Assembly: GCA_964251665.1 (NCBI GenBank) | Contig: CAXUKO010000008.1 | Location: 1 to 64,000, forward strand | Direction of reading: 5' to 3' | Length of the DNA stretch: 64,000 bases | Source: JBBQLG01 sp964251665 | GTDB lineage: Bacteria > Bacteroidota > Bacteroidia > Cytophagales > Spirosomataceae | Part shown: positions 42,222-50,436 of the stretch, one piece after another | How positions within the stretch are numbered: the stretch's first letter is position 1 | Layout: each line of letters begins with the position of its first letter | Program-made: the position numbers and the translations under genes | Notes under the pieces: model-generated | What the model saw: the letters and a program-made list of their open reading frames with translations, nothing else | Databases searched by the model: none | Told to the model about the DNA's origin: nothing

Positions 42222-43361
42222 ATGAGTTTACGTTATGCTATTAAGTCAAAAATGCTTAAAGTCCCTTACGCTATAGTTCTTTTGTTCAGTGTATGGACTA
42301 GCCCGGTTGTAGCGCAGGGGAAACCGGCTGAACCGTTCACTTTAACCGGCCAACTACCCCAGTCTCTTAAGGGAAAGATTTACCTGGTAAACCCGGATAC
42401 CAAACGGATTTATTCCACGAGTATAGACGGTAACCGGTTTGTTATAAACGGGAATCTGCCCGAGCCTGGTCTGTATCAGCTTCAGATTGACACCGCATCC
42501 CGGAAGTACACCATTTTTGTAGAGGGGTCGCCTATTCAGGTTACTTTTCAGAAAGATGGTACTTATCAGGTAAACGGGTCTGCACTCCATACACGCTGGG
42601 AGCAGGATAATGCCGATACTGACCAAATTAGGAGTCAATTGAGCAGACTCTATCAAGAGAGGGGAGTAGCTCAGCAAAAAAAGGATACGGTCCTCTTTAA
42701 CAAATTAATGAAACAGAACGACTCCGTTAGTACATACTATTTTTCGCATAGGCTTGACTTAACAGCGCAAAAACCATACACGTATTTTAATCTATATTTA
42801 TTAAAAGAGACTGGCTCAGACGATGCTTATTTGGTCAACATGCTTAATGAATTCAGACATGACCTGGTCACATATCCGACCTTTCAGACTTTAGAGCAGG
42901 CAGTCACGAAGCGAGCGGCTCAACAACAAAAAGTAACGGTCGGCCAGAAAGCTTATAACTTCACCTTACCAGACAGTACCGGAGCCGTTCATAGCTTAGA
43001 TGCCATACGAACGACTAAGAAACTGATTTTAATAGACTTTTGGGCGAGCTGGTGTGGTCCCTGTATAAAAGAACTTCCAGGCCTGAAGGCGCTCTACGCA
43101 AAGTATGCTGATCAAGGGTTGGAGATTGTTGGCATTTCCAGCGATAGTGATTCGAAGCAGTGGTTACGTGCGCTCGCCAGACATACCCCGGTGGGCCGTC
43201 AACTGTTGGCTAAAGCTGAAAATCCCGTGAGGGAAAAATACGCGGTCTATTCAATTCCTCAAACGTTCTTAATCGACCAGAAAGGAACGATTAGGGGACA
43301 TAATTTACGTGGAGACGAACTGATCAAAAAAGTAGCTGAATTAGTAGCCGAAACAAAATGA
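42222..43361 (+). CDS. TlpA-like thiol-disulfide oxidoreductase with DUF4369-type N-terminal domain
   Basis: The 379-residue protein starts with a signal-like helix (YAIVLLFSVWTSPVVAQ), then a beta-rich DUF4369-type domain (about 35-130; FTLTGQLPQSLKGKIYLVNPDT), a helical region, and a C-terminal thioredoxin domain with W274-A-S-W277-C278-G-P-C281, the active site, and the cis-Pro in YSIPQTFLIDQKG. It should work in the periplasm, reducing disulfides or apocytochromes. This layout is typical of Bacteroidota. It is followed by 250 bp without a gene. The starting Met could be one of two closely spaced codons. Confidence 0.9.
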   Translation: MSLRYAIKSKMLKVPYAIVLLFSVWTSPVVAQGKPAEPFTLTGQLPQSLKGKIYLVNPDTKRIYSTSIDGNRFVINGNLPEPGLYQLQIDTASRKYTIFVEGSPIQVTFQKDGTYQVNGSALHTRWEQDNADTDQIRSQLSRLYQERGVAQQKKDTVLFNKLMKQNDSVSTYYFSHRLDLTAQKPYTYFNLYLLKETGSDDAYLVNMLNEFRHDLVTYPTFQTLEQAVTKRAAQQQKVTVGQKAYNFTLPDSTGAVHSLDAIRTTKKLILIDFWASWCGPCIKELPGLKALYAKYADQGLEIVGISSDSDSKQWLRALARHTPVGRQLLAKAENPVREKYAVYSIPQTFLIDQKGTIRGHNLRGDELIKKVAELVAETK

Positions 43362-43585
43362 CAAGTGCCGGATCGTAGTGCATAGGTTTCGAACCAAAAG
43401 CCCTGATACCCAACCCAAAGATCGGGCAATTACGAGGGAAAAATAAGGGCAGCTAGGAACTACGTCATACCTACTTAAATTCTGAACAGAATACGAATGG
43501 GAGGTTGATAAGTTATTAGCTGTATCTTGAATTTTTGGCAGATAAGGCCGATAGTATACTTTATAGTATTCAGCTTTTGCAGGAA

Positions 43586-43617
43586 GCTAATGGCAACAGC
43601 GTACACTCCTGCCATTA
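43586..43617 (-). terminator. Hairpin overlapping the stop of the SnoaL-like gene
   Basis: CTAATGGCA (43586-43594) and TGCCATTAG (43609-43617) form a 9-bp stem around a 14-base loop. The right arm contains the stop codon of the minus-strand gene at 43615. The following minus-strand bases are not T-rich, so termination by this hairpin is uncertain. Confidence 0.45.
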
Positions 43618-43956
43618 GTCAATAATCATTGCTCTTACTTTTCCATCCTCAAACGTGTATACATGGGTTACGAGGCCGTCGCTCAAAACCTGGTCATTTA
43701 AGTCTTTAATGACTTGATGGACGCCTACGGCAATTTCTCCTCCAGGCCTTACCTCAACAGAGACGGGCACTACTGTAGGGTTGATTTCCTGCCATTGGCG
43801 GAGCCAATACGCACGTACTTCGTCGTGTCTATGGACAAAGCCCCCTTCCCACCCGTTAGGCCAGGTTACATCCGTGTGGAAAAGTGCTAAAACGGCATTA
43901 ATATCCCGGTCATTAAAATCCTGATAAAGCCGACCAAGAGTAGTTTGATAGTCCAT
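43615..43956 (-). CDS. SnoaL/NTF2-like fold protein
   Basis: Start taken at 43956 (MDYQTTLGRLYQDFNDRDINAVLALFHTDVTW). The 113-residue protein shows the NTF2/SnoaL cone fold pattern: a helix pair, then DVTWPNGWEGGFVHRHDEVRAYW and a curved sheet ending HVYTFEDGKVRAMIID. Members range from polyketide cyclases and dehydratases to ligand-binding proteins of unknown role, and no catalytic pair is evident here. It is monocistronic, with a hairpin over the stop codon. Confidence 0.8.
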   Translation of the reverse strand: MDYQTTLGRLYQDFNDRDINAVLALFHTDVTWPNGWEGGFVHRHDEVRAYWLRQWQEINPTVVPVSVEVRPGGEIAVGVHQVIKDLNDQVLSDGLVTHVYTFEDGKVRAMIID

Positions 43957-44191
43957 AGTTAACGGGTTGATTACGAACAATGCGTAGACTACTCAAAACT
44001 AAATCAGGGTCATTATGTAGGCGTGTCGGTAAGACTTGAGTTTATGTAAGGATTACTTGAGAAAGCAGCGATTTCCGGCCTTCGTTGACAGGTATTGTAG
44101 CATGAAACCTGTTTTGTAAGCGATTTTACACTAATCCTTCTTCCAAAATATGGTGATTGACCGGTAAAGCTAAACGGTCTGCCCGATGAAA

Positions 44192-44258
44192 TTTACACCA
44201 GCTTTCCTTCTGATACAGCCCAATCAGCGTATCAACGGCGGCTTTGGTGTTGTATTTA
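44192..44258 (-). repeat. Direct repeat B2: decayed orphan copy of the cysteine desulfurase 3' end
   Basis: On the minus strand this reads KYNTKAAVDTLIGLYQKE and then shifts frame, against KYNTEADVDFAVDTLVGLYQ in the intact gene. Relative to the gene copy it has lost 15 bp (in frame) and 4 bp (frameshift before the stop) and has a few substitutions. Beyond the stop both copies contain CCGTTTAG. It lies 22 bp after the stop of the cargo lipoprotein gene and has no gene start of its own. Confidence 0.8.
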
Positions 44259-44279
44259 TGAACTTCGAAAAGTGATATG

Positions 44280-44774
44280 TCAAATTTTGACCGCATTAAT
44301 AGTGATCTTTTTAATGTATATGTCGCCGGAACTTGGTTTAGCTGTAGCAGTGCGGCTGATCGTGATTTCTTTGTCACTTACTTTAGAAATTTCTCCCGTT
44401 GTTATTGCTGTACCATAATACAGGGGATCACTACCCGTAAAAGTGAGCGACGTTATACCACTTGTTTGAGATTTAACATCGTTCAGCGAAGCGTTATACG
44501 ATGTGTTTACGTCAGAAGTATTCACGTAATTTTCGTCTATTCTTACCTTGTCGAAAGTAGCTGTAGTGATCAAAAGATCACCAGTTACTGTTCTTGGGTA
44601 TCCCGCCAGAGAGGTTGTATAGGTGTAGGGTGGAACGACTTCGGTTATGGTAGCGGTAGCAGTACCAACAAATTTATAAGCACCGATGTAGTCATTCAGA
44701 CTCGTTTTGATTTCTGTGTCTTTTTTGCAGGCCAGAAAGCAAAAAGTTACCAACAAGTATATAGTGTTCCTCAT
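44280..44774 (-). CDS. Small lipoprotein of unknown function, cargo of cassette B
   Basis: The 164-residue protein opens MRNTIYLLVTFCFLACKKDT, a lipoprotein signal with the lipobox FLAC and a Lys pair after Cys16, as in surface-exposed Bacteroidota lipoproteins. The mature part is Thr/Ser-rich and beta-predicted (YKFVGTATATITEVV, LTFTGSDPLYYG, KEITISRTATA, IYIKKITINAV), possibly a small lipocalin-like or Ig-like barrel. No family was recognised. It is distinctly AT-rich and sits in the direction of, and after, the cysteine desulfurase gene, followed by a decayed copy of that gene's end. Confidence 0.75.
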   Translation of the reverse strand: MRNTIYLLVTFCFLACKKDTEIKTSLNDYIGAYKFVGTATATITEVVPPYTYTTSLAGYPRTVTGDLLITTATFDKVRIDENYVNTSDVNTSYNASLNDVKSQTSGITSLTFTGSDPLYYGTAITTGEISKVSDKEITISRTATAKPSSGDIYIKKITINAVKI

Positions 44775-44900
44775 GAGTTTTAAGTAACCTGTTTAAATAT
44801 CCAGCGTTACTAATGTCAAAAGAATACTAAATAGTCATACAGGAAATTAAATTTATCTTAAAGGATTACTATTTTAAAGCCTAAACGGCGAAGAATAGCC

Positions 44901-44982
44901 TTTACACCAGCTTCCCTTCCTTCTGATACAGCCCAACCAGCGTGTCAACGGCGAAATCAACGTCGGCTTCGGTGTTGTATTT
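44901..44982 (-). repeat. Direct repeat B1: 3' end of the cysteine desulfurase gene
   Basis: This is the intact gene-borne copy of the repeat whose decayed partner is at 44192-44258. It covers the last 26 codons and the TAA (44902-44904). The stretches ACGCTG.TTGGGCTGTATCAGAAGGAA and AAATACAACACC are identical or nearly so in both. Confidence 0.8.
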
Positions 44983-46071
44983 GCCGAACGAGAACCGGAC
45001 GTAGCCGCGATTTGGGTCAATACCGGGCAGAGCCGCCAGCACGTGCGAACCGATGCTGGACCCACTCGAACAGGCCGACCCGCCCGACGCCGAAATACCG
45101 GCAATGTCCAGACTGAACAGGAGCATGTCGCTCAGGTCGGATGCGGGTAAACTCACGTTCAGCACCGTATATAAGCTGCCGTCAACGTTGGCCGAGTCGC
45201 CGTTGAATGTCACGCCATCCATTTTCTCCGTAAGCTGCGCCATCATTCGGCGTTTCAACTGGGTGATGTGCTGCTGATGGGCGTCCATGTCGTGGTAGGC
45301 AATTTCGAGGGCTTTGGCCATGCCGACAATGCCGTACACATTTTCGGTACCTCCCCGCATATTCCGCTCCTGCGATCCGCCGTAAATGAACGGGTGTATC
45401 GGGCCGCGTTCGGCTTTGGAGTTGGCGTTGACGTACAGAAAACCGACGCCTTTTGGCCCGTGAAATTTGTGCGCGGCCCCCACCAGAAAATCAATCGGCA
45501 GCGTTTGTAAATCATGCCGGAAGTGCCCCATCGTCTGCACCGTGTCGGAGTGAAAAACCGCGTTGTATTGCCGACAGAGCGTCCCAACGGCGTTCAGGTC
45601 GAGCAGGTTGGCAATCTCGTTGTTGCCGTGCATGAGTGAAACGAACGAGCGGGGCGAGGTTTTTAATAGTTGTTCCAGGTGCTCCAAATCAACATGGCCT
45701 TTTGCATCTATGTTGACTAAACTGAGCTTCACGACGCCCTGCTTGGCCAGATGTTCCAGCGTGTGCAGTACTGCGTGGTGCTCCAACGGCGAGGTAATAG
45801 CGTGGGTCAGGCCAAAGGTTTCGAGGCTGCTGCGAATGGCGGTGTTATCGGCTTCAGTACCGCCAGAGGTAAAGAAAATCTCGGCGGGCGAGGTATTCAG
45901 CAACGACGCGATGGTTTTGCGCGCCTTCTCAATCGCCGTCCGAACGGGGCGGCCGTGACCGTGAATGGACGATGGATTACCGTACTGCTCTGTCAGGTAT
46001 GGCATCATAGCGGCCAGAACATCGGGATCGAGTTGGGTTGTGGCGGCATTATCTAAATATACGCGTTGCAT
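44902..46071 (-). CDS. Cysteine desulfurase (NifS/IscS family); host gene of a 3'-end cassette
   Basis: The 389-residue PLP enzyme has the N-terminal YLDNAATTQLDP, YGNPSSIHGHGR and FFTSGGTEADNTAI, the PLP-binding H201-K202 in GAAHKFHGPKGVGFLYV, and the mobile catalytic loop SGGSACSSGS with Cys334. It takes sulfur from cysteine as a protein persulfide for iron-sulfur or thio-cofactor assembly. The extended SSGS loop after the Cys is of the NifS/IscS group I type. No isc or suf genes are adjacent. A lipoprotein gene and a decayed copy of the gene's end follow it. Confidence 0.93.
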   Translation of the reverse strand: MQRVYLDNAATTQLDPDVLAAMMPYLTEQYGNPSSIHGHGRPVRTAIEKARKTIASLLNTSPAEIFFTSGGTEADNTAIRSSLETFGLTHAITSPLEHHAVLHTLEHLAKQGVVKLSLVNIDAKGHVDLEHLEQLLKTSPRSFVSLMHGNNEIANLLDLNAVGTLCRQYNAVFHSDTVQTMGHFRHDLQTLPIDFLVGAAHKFHGPKGVGFLYVNANSKAERGPIHPFIYGGSQERNMRGGTENVYGIVGMAKALEIAYHDMDAHQQHITQLKRRMMAQLTEKMDGVTFNGDSANVDGSLYTVLNVSLPASDLSDMLLFSLDIAGISASGGSACSSGSSIGSHVLAALPGIDPNRGYVRFSFGKYNTEADVDFAVDTLVGLYQKEGKLV

Positions 46072-46158
46072 AGCATCTGAATTTGGTCGTAAACTTACGG
46101 GGAACTACCGAATAACGGAATCCAAATCCCGCTGGTTCTGTAGTCTGGCAGATGATGT

Positions 46159-46218
46159 GTACCCCGGACGCCCACGTCCGGCCATTTTATCGCTACCGGA
46201 CGTGGGCGTCCGGGGTAC
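46159..46218. repeat. 23-bp perfect inverted repeat between the desulfurase and methyltransferase genes
   Basis: The arms 46159-46181 and 46196-46218 are exact inverted repeats (GTACCCCGGACGCCCACGTC at their start) around a 14-base AT-rich loop. The right arm ends 8 bp before the methyltransferase ATG, so the hairpin would form in its leader. The very GC-rich stem looks like a REP-type extragenic palindrome, or a leader structure that hides the ribosome site. Confidence 0.75.
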
Positions 46219-46226
46219 GTAATTCG

Positions 46227-46964
46227 ATGGCAATTGATCTTTTTTCCGGCCACGCCGACCAATACGCGCAGTACCGGATCGACTATCCGGCCGAATTGTA
46301 TAATTTCATACTGGCGCGTGTACCGGAGCGGCAGGTGGCCTGGGATTGCGCGACCGGAAATGGACAGGTGGCCGGCGCACTGGCCGAGGTATTTGCCCAG
46401 GTCGAAGCCACCGACATCAGTGAGACGCAACTGACGCAGGCGGTTCAGAAATCCAATGTTCATTATCAGGTTGGTCCCGCCGAGCAGACTACATTCCCGG
46501 ACAGGCATTTTGACTTAATCACCGTCGCGCAGGCGTTACACTGGTTCGAGGTGGATGCCTTTCATGCCGAAGTGAAGCGGGTGGCTAAACCCGGGGGCAT
46601 AATTGCCGAATGGGGCTACGGTCTTAATCAGGTTAACGACTCAGTGGATGCCCTGGTGCTGGATTTTTACCGCAACCGGGTCGGGCCGTACTGGGACATG
46701 CGACGCCGGTTGATTGATGAGCAGTACGCTACCCTTGCCTTTCCATTTGCCGATATGCAACAGGCCCACTTTGTCGTGCGCCGGCAGTGGACGCTGGACC
46801 GGTTTCTGAACTACCTCCGCACGTGGTCGAGCGTTCAGAAATACAAATTCGAGAATGGCGACGACCCGGTTACCGCATTGGGAAATGACCTGTTGCCGGT
46901 CTGGGGCGACGGCGAACAGGAAGTACGTTTTCCGGTGTTTCTGCGGGTGGGTCAAATCATATAA
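46227..46964 (+). CDS. Class I SAM-dependent methyltransferase
   Basis: The 245-residue protein has the Rossmann methyltransferase motifs: motif I VAWDCATGNGQVAGAL, then VEATDISETQLTQA, motif III-like HFDLITVAQALHWFEVDAFHAEVKRVAKPGGIIAEWGYG. The segment ALHWFE and the DFYRNRVGPYWDMRR part are shared with a family of small-molecule methyltransferases related to trans-aconitate or UbiE-like enzymes. The substrate is unknown. The start at 46227 follows a strong hairpin. A terminator hairpin begins immediately after the stop codon. Confidence 0.87.
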   Translation: MAIDLFSGHADQYAQYRIDYPAELYNFILARVPERQVAWDCATGNGQVAGALAEVFAQVEATDISETQLTQAVQKSNVHYQVGPAEQTTFPDRHFDLITVAQALHWFEVDAFHAEVKRVAKPGGIIAEWGYGLNQVNDSVDALVLDFYRNRVGPYWDMRRRLIDEQYATLAFPFADMQQAHFVVRRQWTLDRFLNYLRTWSSVQKYKFENGDDPVTALGNDLLPVWGDGEQEVRFPVFLRVGQII

Positions 46965-47008
46965 TAACGGTCCCGCTATCAGGTACATGTTTGATAGTGA
47001 GACCGTTA
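46965..47008. terminator. Convergent terminator hairpin after the methyltransferase
   Basis: The 17-base arms at 46965-46981 and 46992-47008 (TAACGGTC... and its reverse complement) are inverted repeats with two mismatches around a 10-base loop. They lie directly after the methyltransferase stop and 50 bp beyond the end of the convergent kinase gene. Confidence 0.6.
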
Positions 47009-47024
47009 CTTCTGTAGAAATTGA

Positions 47025-47091
47025 GATGGCTTTACTCCGTCACTTAGTTGAGGATGTTCAGGAGTTGGCACCAATCAAGAGTAAAGCCATC
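47025..47091. repeat. 13-bp inverted repeat across the kinase stop codon
   Basis: GATGGCTTTACTC (47025-47037) and GAGTAAAGCCATC (47079-47091) are exact inverted repeats 41 bp apart. The right copy is inside the last codons of the kinase gene and the left is beyond its stop, so the mRNA end could fold back on itself. Confidence 0.5.
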
Positions 47092-48377
47092 AAAACAAAA
47101 TAGGCTATGCTGATGCCAAACAGCGCCCAGCCGGAGATGAACTGACCACCCTGCTGTTTGAATTCGGCCAGCCGGGTCGCCTGGTGTTTCTGTACGGTAT
47201 GGCGCACAAACCAGGTAAACGCAAGGTAGATCATCAGCAGGCCGGTATTGGACGAGGAGTTGCTGCTTTGCATCAGGCCCAGCACAAAAAATACGCCTAC
47301 AAGGCTGCCGGCAAGCCAGTGATTGGCCCGGCTGCTATCCCCCAGTTTTCGAAAGTTTCGGCTCGTTAAATAAGCCCCTGCCGGAGGGGCTACAAAGCCC
47401 ATAATCGGTAGGGCCACCGGCGATGTTAGCCAGGTGATAACCAGTTTATTATCAGGTATATGTGCTGCCTGACTACCGTGGTCTACCGGCTGATTGCTGT
47501 AGTTCAGATGCTGGGGAATGGCGGGTGGAATGCTGTGAGCCGGCGCATAAATGGCTTCCAGATCGCGGAGCATCTCTGTGCAGGAGCCGTAGCGATGATC
47601 ACGGTTTTTGGCCGTCGCTCTGGCGAGGAACCGGTTCAGCCGTTCGGGCAGGTTGGGCAGAACGGGCAGCGGCTGATTTACAATTTGTTGTTGCAGCCCG
47701 AACTGGGAGTCGTCGGGGGCATCGTAGGGAGCCTGCCCGGCCAGCAGCGTGTACATCATCACCCCGAGCGAATAAATATCGGTGCGGAGGTCGACAAATT
47801 TAGGCGTCTGAATCTGCTCGGGGCTCATGTAAAGCGGAGTGCCCAGCATGGTACGGGTTCCGGTCAGGCCCAGATCGGTACCTGCCCCGTCGATGATCTT
47901 GGCAATCGAGAAATCAAGAACTTTCAACAGGCCTTTTTTCGTCAGTACCATGTTGCTTGGTTTCACATCGCGGTGAATGATGCCCCGGTCGTGGGCGTAT
48001 TGAAAGGCGGGGAGCAATTGCCGGTACCACTCAATGACTTTCAGGGGCTGCACCGGTCCGAACCGGTCGATGAGGTTTTGCAGGTCCTCGCCCTCCAGGT
48101 ACTCCATGATGATCGCCACCTGATCGGCATCCTGATAAAAATGGTACGCTTTGCAAATGTTCGGATGGCTCAGCTGCACCATAATTTTAGCTTCCCGCAT
48201 GAACCGTTCGCGCAGGCCGCTGTTGTGAGCGTACTCGGCATGAATGAACTTAACAGCGGCTGGCTGGCCCGTTTCGGTGTTTTCGGCGTAGTATACGGCC
48301 CCCTGCCCGCCCTGGCCCAGTTCGCGCCGTAGTGTGTAATCCAGCAGGGTGCTGCCGGTGATTATTGGTTGCGACAT
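47058..48377 (-). CDS. Membrane-anchored serine/threonine protein kinase
   Basis: The 439-residue protein has an N-terminal kinase domain (about 12-275): ELGQGGQGAVYYAE (Gly loop), AVKF with Lys43, IMEYLEGEDL (hinge), HRDVKPSN with D137, then VLDFSIAK where the usual DFG is DFS (155-157), GTPLYMSPEQI and TDIYSLGVMMYTLLAGQAPYDA. The C-terminal third has three hydrophobic helices (about 340-439). It is the last gene of a six-gene operon with FHA proteins, a PP2C phosphatase and a caspase-like protease, so it probably phosphorylates FHA-binding partners. The catalytic residues are kept, so activity is expected. Confidence 0.92.
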   Translation of the reverse strand: MSQPIITGSTLLDYTLRRELGQGGQGAVYYAENTETGQPAAVKFIHAEYAHNSGLRERFMREAKIMVQLSHPNICKAYHFYQDADQVAIIMEYLEGEDLQNLIDRFGPVQPLKVIEWYRQLLPAFQYAHDRGIIHRDVKPSNMVLTKKGLLKVLDFSIAKIIDGAGTDLGLTGTRTMLGTPLYMSPEQIQTPKFVDLRTDIYSLGVMMYTLLAGQAPYDAPDDSQFGLQQQIVNQPLPVLPNLPERLNRFLARATAKNRDHRYGSCTEMLRDLEAIYAPAHSIPPAIPQHLNYSNQPVDHGSQAAHIPDNKLVITWLTSPVALPIMGFVAPPAGAYLTSRNFRKLGDSSRANHWLAGSLVGVFFVLGLMQSSNSSSNTGLLMIYLAFTWFVRHTVQKHQATRLAEFKQQGGQFISGWALFGISIAYFVLMALLLIGANS

Positions 48378-48389
48378 GAGGCTGAGGAA

Positions 48390-49262
48390 TTAATGAAGAG
48401 TTACCAGTGGCATGTCATCGTCGAAACGGCCGTAGGCGACCGGGTGCTGCGAACCGCCATGCCGCGCTGCGTAGGAGGCTACGTTAGTGCTTAAATAAGT
48501 ATAAATCTCGCGGGCGGTAACGGTTCGGTTCTGGTTGGCATCGGCCTCACCGCCCAGACCTTTCAGCAGGTAATAGCTGAACAGCCCCTGACCCAGTTCG
48601 GCGGTTTCCATTGAGGTTTCATTCGCCCGCGACGACATCAGCACCAGAATTTCCAGCGAGTTATCGTGCAGTGGTTCGGCTTTGTTGGCAACGGTACGAA
48701 CCTGTTTAGTCTCATCAATCGACGCCGAATGGCAGGCATCGGCCAGGCAGAGTTTAGTGCCAGCCTGACAGTCACGGAAAAGCTCTTTCACCTCGTCATG
48801 CGATAAGCCGGTTTCCATGATGGATGCTTCGGTGCTGGGGTCCACGTCGTAGGGAATAAATTCGCCCACCGCTCCGTGGCCGGAGAAGTAGAAAATAACC
48901 CGGTCCTGCGGCTGGGCGAAGCTGAACAGGTAGTTCATCTGCTTCAGAATCTGCTCGCGGGTGGCATTGGCGTCGGTGAGAAACCGCACCTGATTGGTGG
49001 GGATGGCCATGCCGGTTGGCGCGGTCAAAAACGTGTAGAATTTTTCGGCATCATGAACCGTTTGCTGCAAATCATTTTGCGATCCCACTTTATAATCGGC
49101 AACGGCGGCTACCACGGCGTAGGTGGTCGGCGCGTGGGTTTGGGCCGTAGTTTGATCGCGGTGACAGGCCGACCAGATCCGAAGGAAGGCCAGAAAGCAG
49201 ATCGCAATGGAGAGGTAGGTGCGCCATTTTGCAGTTGACACAACCGGTGTAGATGTTTTCAT
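48390..49262 (-). CDS. Caspase-family (peptidase C14) protein, membrane-anchored
   Basis: The 290-residue protein has one N-terminal hydrophobic segment (about 13-30; YLSIAICFLAFLRIW), so it is anchored or exported, followed by a caspase p20-like domain. This has DAEKFYTFL, the catalytic H129 in VIFYFSGHGAVGEFIPYD and C177 in KLCLADACHSAS. A helical acidic region and QGLFSYYLLKGLGGEAD follow. Both catalytic residues are present. Bacterial caspase homologues (metacaspase/orthocaspase type) cut after basic residues. It sits between the phosphatase and kinase genes (12-bp gap to the kinase), which ties proteolysis to phosphosignalling. Confidence 0.9.
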   Translation of the reverse strand: MKTSTPVVSTAKWRTYLSIAICFLAFLRIWSACHRDQTTAQTHAPTTYAVVAAVADYKVGSQNDLQQTVHDAEKFYTFLTAPTGMAIPTNQVRFLTDANATREQILKQMNYLFSFAQPQDRVIFYFSGHGAVGEFIPYDVDPSTEASIMETGLSHDEVKELFRDCQAGTKLCLADACHSASIDETKQVRTVANKAEPLHDNSLEILVLMSSRANETSMETAELGQGLFSYYLLKGLGGEADANQNRTVTAREIYTYLSTNVASYAARHGGSQHPVAYGRFDDDMPLVTLH

Positions 49263-49290
49263 GAGAAAGCCAGAAGTAGTTTAGGAGTAG

Positions 49291-50436
49291 TTAAACCGAT
49301 TTAGTGCGGGTAGGAGCAGGTGGGGGTACTGGCAGATGTGGGCGAGTTGGGGCGTGCGAGTGATGTGGGCGGTTGGGCTGGTGCCAGACTGGTAAAGCCA
49401 GTGGCCGCTGATGACCGAACCGCGACCAGACCACAAAGCCTGCTACCACGATTAGGATCGGCAGGCCGTACCGAAACCAGGCTGGCAGGCCGGAGTTCCC
49501 AACGGTAGACTGTTTGTGAACAGTAGCCAAAACCGGCGACGCCGAAACGGCCTGACCAGCAACCGGCTGCACGGGCGCTACCGGCGTGTGGCTTGCGAGT
49601 GGCACCGGTTGCGCACTGACGCTAACGGGTTGTATCACAGGGGCGGGCTGGGCAGCAGGCGCTGACGTAACGGCCTTGTCTGCTGGTACATCCACCGTGT
49701 TGATCCGTATGAGACAGGCCGAGTAGTTGTCCTGCGTCCTGCCGTCACAGCCTTGCCGAATCGCCGTTATCTTGGCTTCGTCCGGCTCATCCGCAGCCAG
49801 AACAGCACACAGCCGTTCGGTCGTAAGCGTTTCCAGCACACCGTCGGTACAAAGAAAAAAGTAATCACCCGGCCGTAATCCCTGTAGCAAAGCCACATCG
49901 GCCTGGGCGGGTTTGGCCGTTCCGCGCACGGCGCGGGTAATCACGTTATGCTGGGGATGATCAAGGGCTTGTTCGGGCGTTAAAATCCCGTTTTTGACCC
50001 ATTCATTCACCAGTTTATGGTCGTCGGTTTTGAAAACCACTCGCCCGTCGCGGCAGCAATACACCCGGCTATCTCCCACATGCGCCACCGTGGCCCCCTG
50101 CTCATGCAGGTGCAGTAACGTCAGGGTTGTGGCCATGCCCGCAGCCTCGGAATGCTGCTCAAGGTAGGCGTCTAAAGCCTGCTCCACGGAGTGCAGGGCA
50201 GCCGCTACGGTTTCGTCATCAGACGGACCGGTTTGTGCGTTGAAGTAAGCCGCCATGCCATCGGCCACAATGCGGCTGGCTATTTCCCCACTGGCCCCGC
50301 CCCCCACGCCATCGCAAACCAGAAACACCCGCGTATCGGGGCTGGCAGTGCCAACAGCGGGGCAAACCGAGTCTTCGTTGTTGTCGCGCTGGCCGGGCTG
50401 GCTGAAACTGAGGGGTGGGTGAAGCGTTAGCGTCAT
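49291..50436 (-). CDS. PP2C family serine/threonine phosphatase with a C-terminal membrane helix
   Basis: The 381-residue protein has a PP2C domain (about 8-245) with the metal-binding Asp motifs GQRDNNEDS, FLVCDGVGGGASGEIAS, VAHVGDSRVYCCRDGRV, TRAVRG and DYFFLCTDGVLETLT. A Pro/Ala-rich linker and one membrane helix (GLPILIVVAGFVVWSRF) follow, then a His/Pro-rich tail. It would remove phosphates set by the kinase of the same operon. Its start overlaps the end of the FHA gene by 4 bp (ATGA), indicating translational coupling. Confidence 0.92.
   Translation of the reverse strand: MTLTLHPPLSFSQPGQRDNNEDSVCPAVGTASPDTRVFLVCDGVGGGASGEIASRIVADGMAAYFNAQTGPSDDETVAAALHSVEQALDAYLEQHSEAAGMATTLTLLHLHEQGATVAHVGDSRVYCCRDGRVVFKTDDHKLVNEWVKNGILTPEQALDHPQHNVITRAVRGTAKPAQADVALLQGLRPGDYFFLCTDGVLETLTTERLCAVLAADEPDEAKITAIRQGCDGRTQDNYSACLIRINTVDVPADKAVTSAPAAQPAPVIQPVSVSAQPVPLASHTPVAPVQPVAGQAVSASPVLATVHKQSTVGNSGLPAWFRYGLPILIVVAGFVVWSRFGHQRPLALPVWHQPNRPHHSHAPTRPHLPVPPPAPTRTKSV

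Noticed and set aside
47460..48332. 290-codon plus-strand frame opposite the kinase gene
   Set aside because: All kinase motifs are on the minus strand; the plus frame is a shadow with no homology that I recognise.
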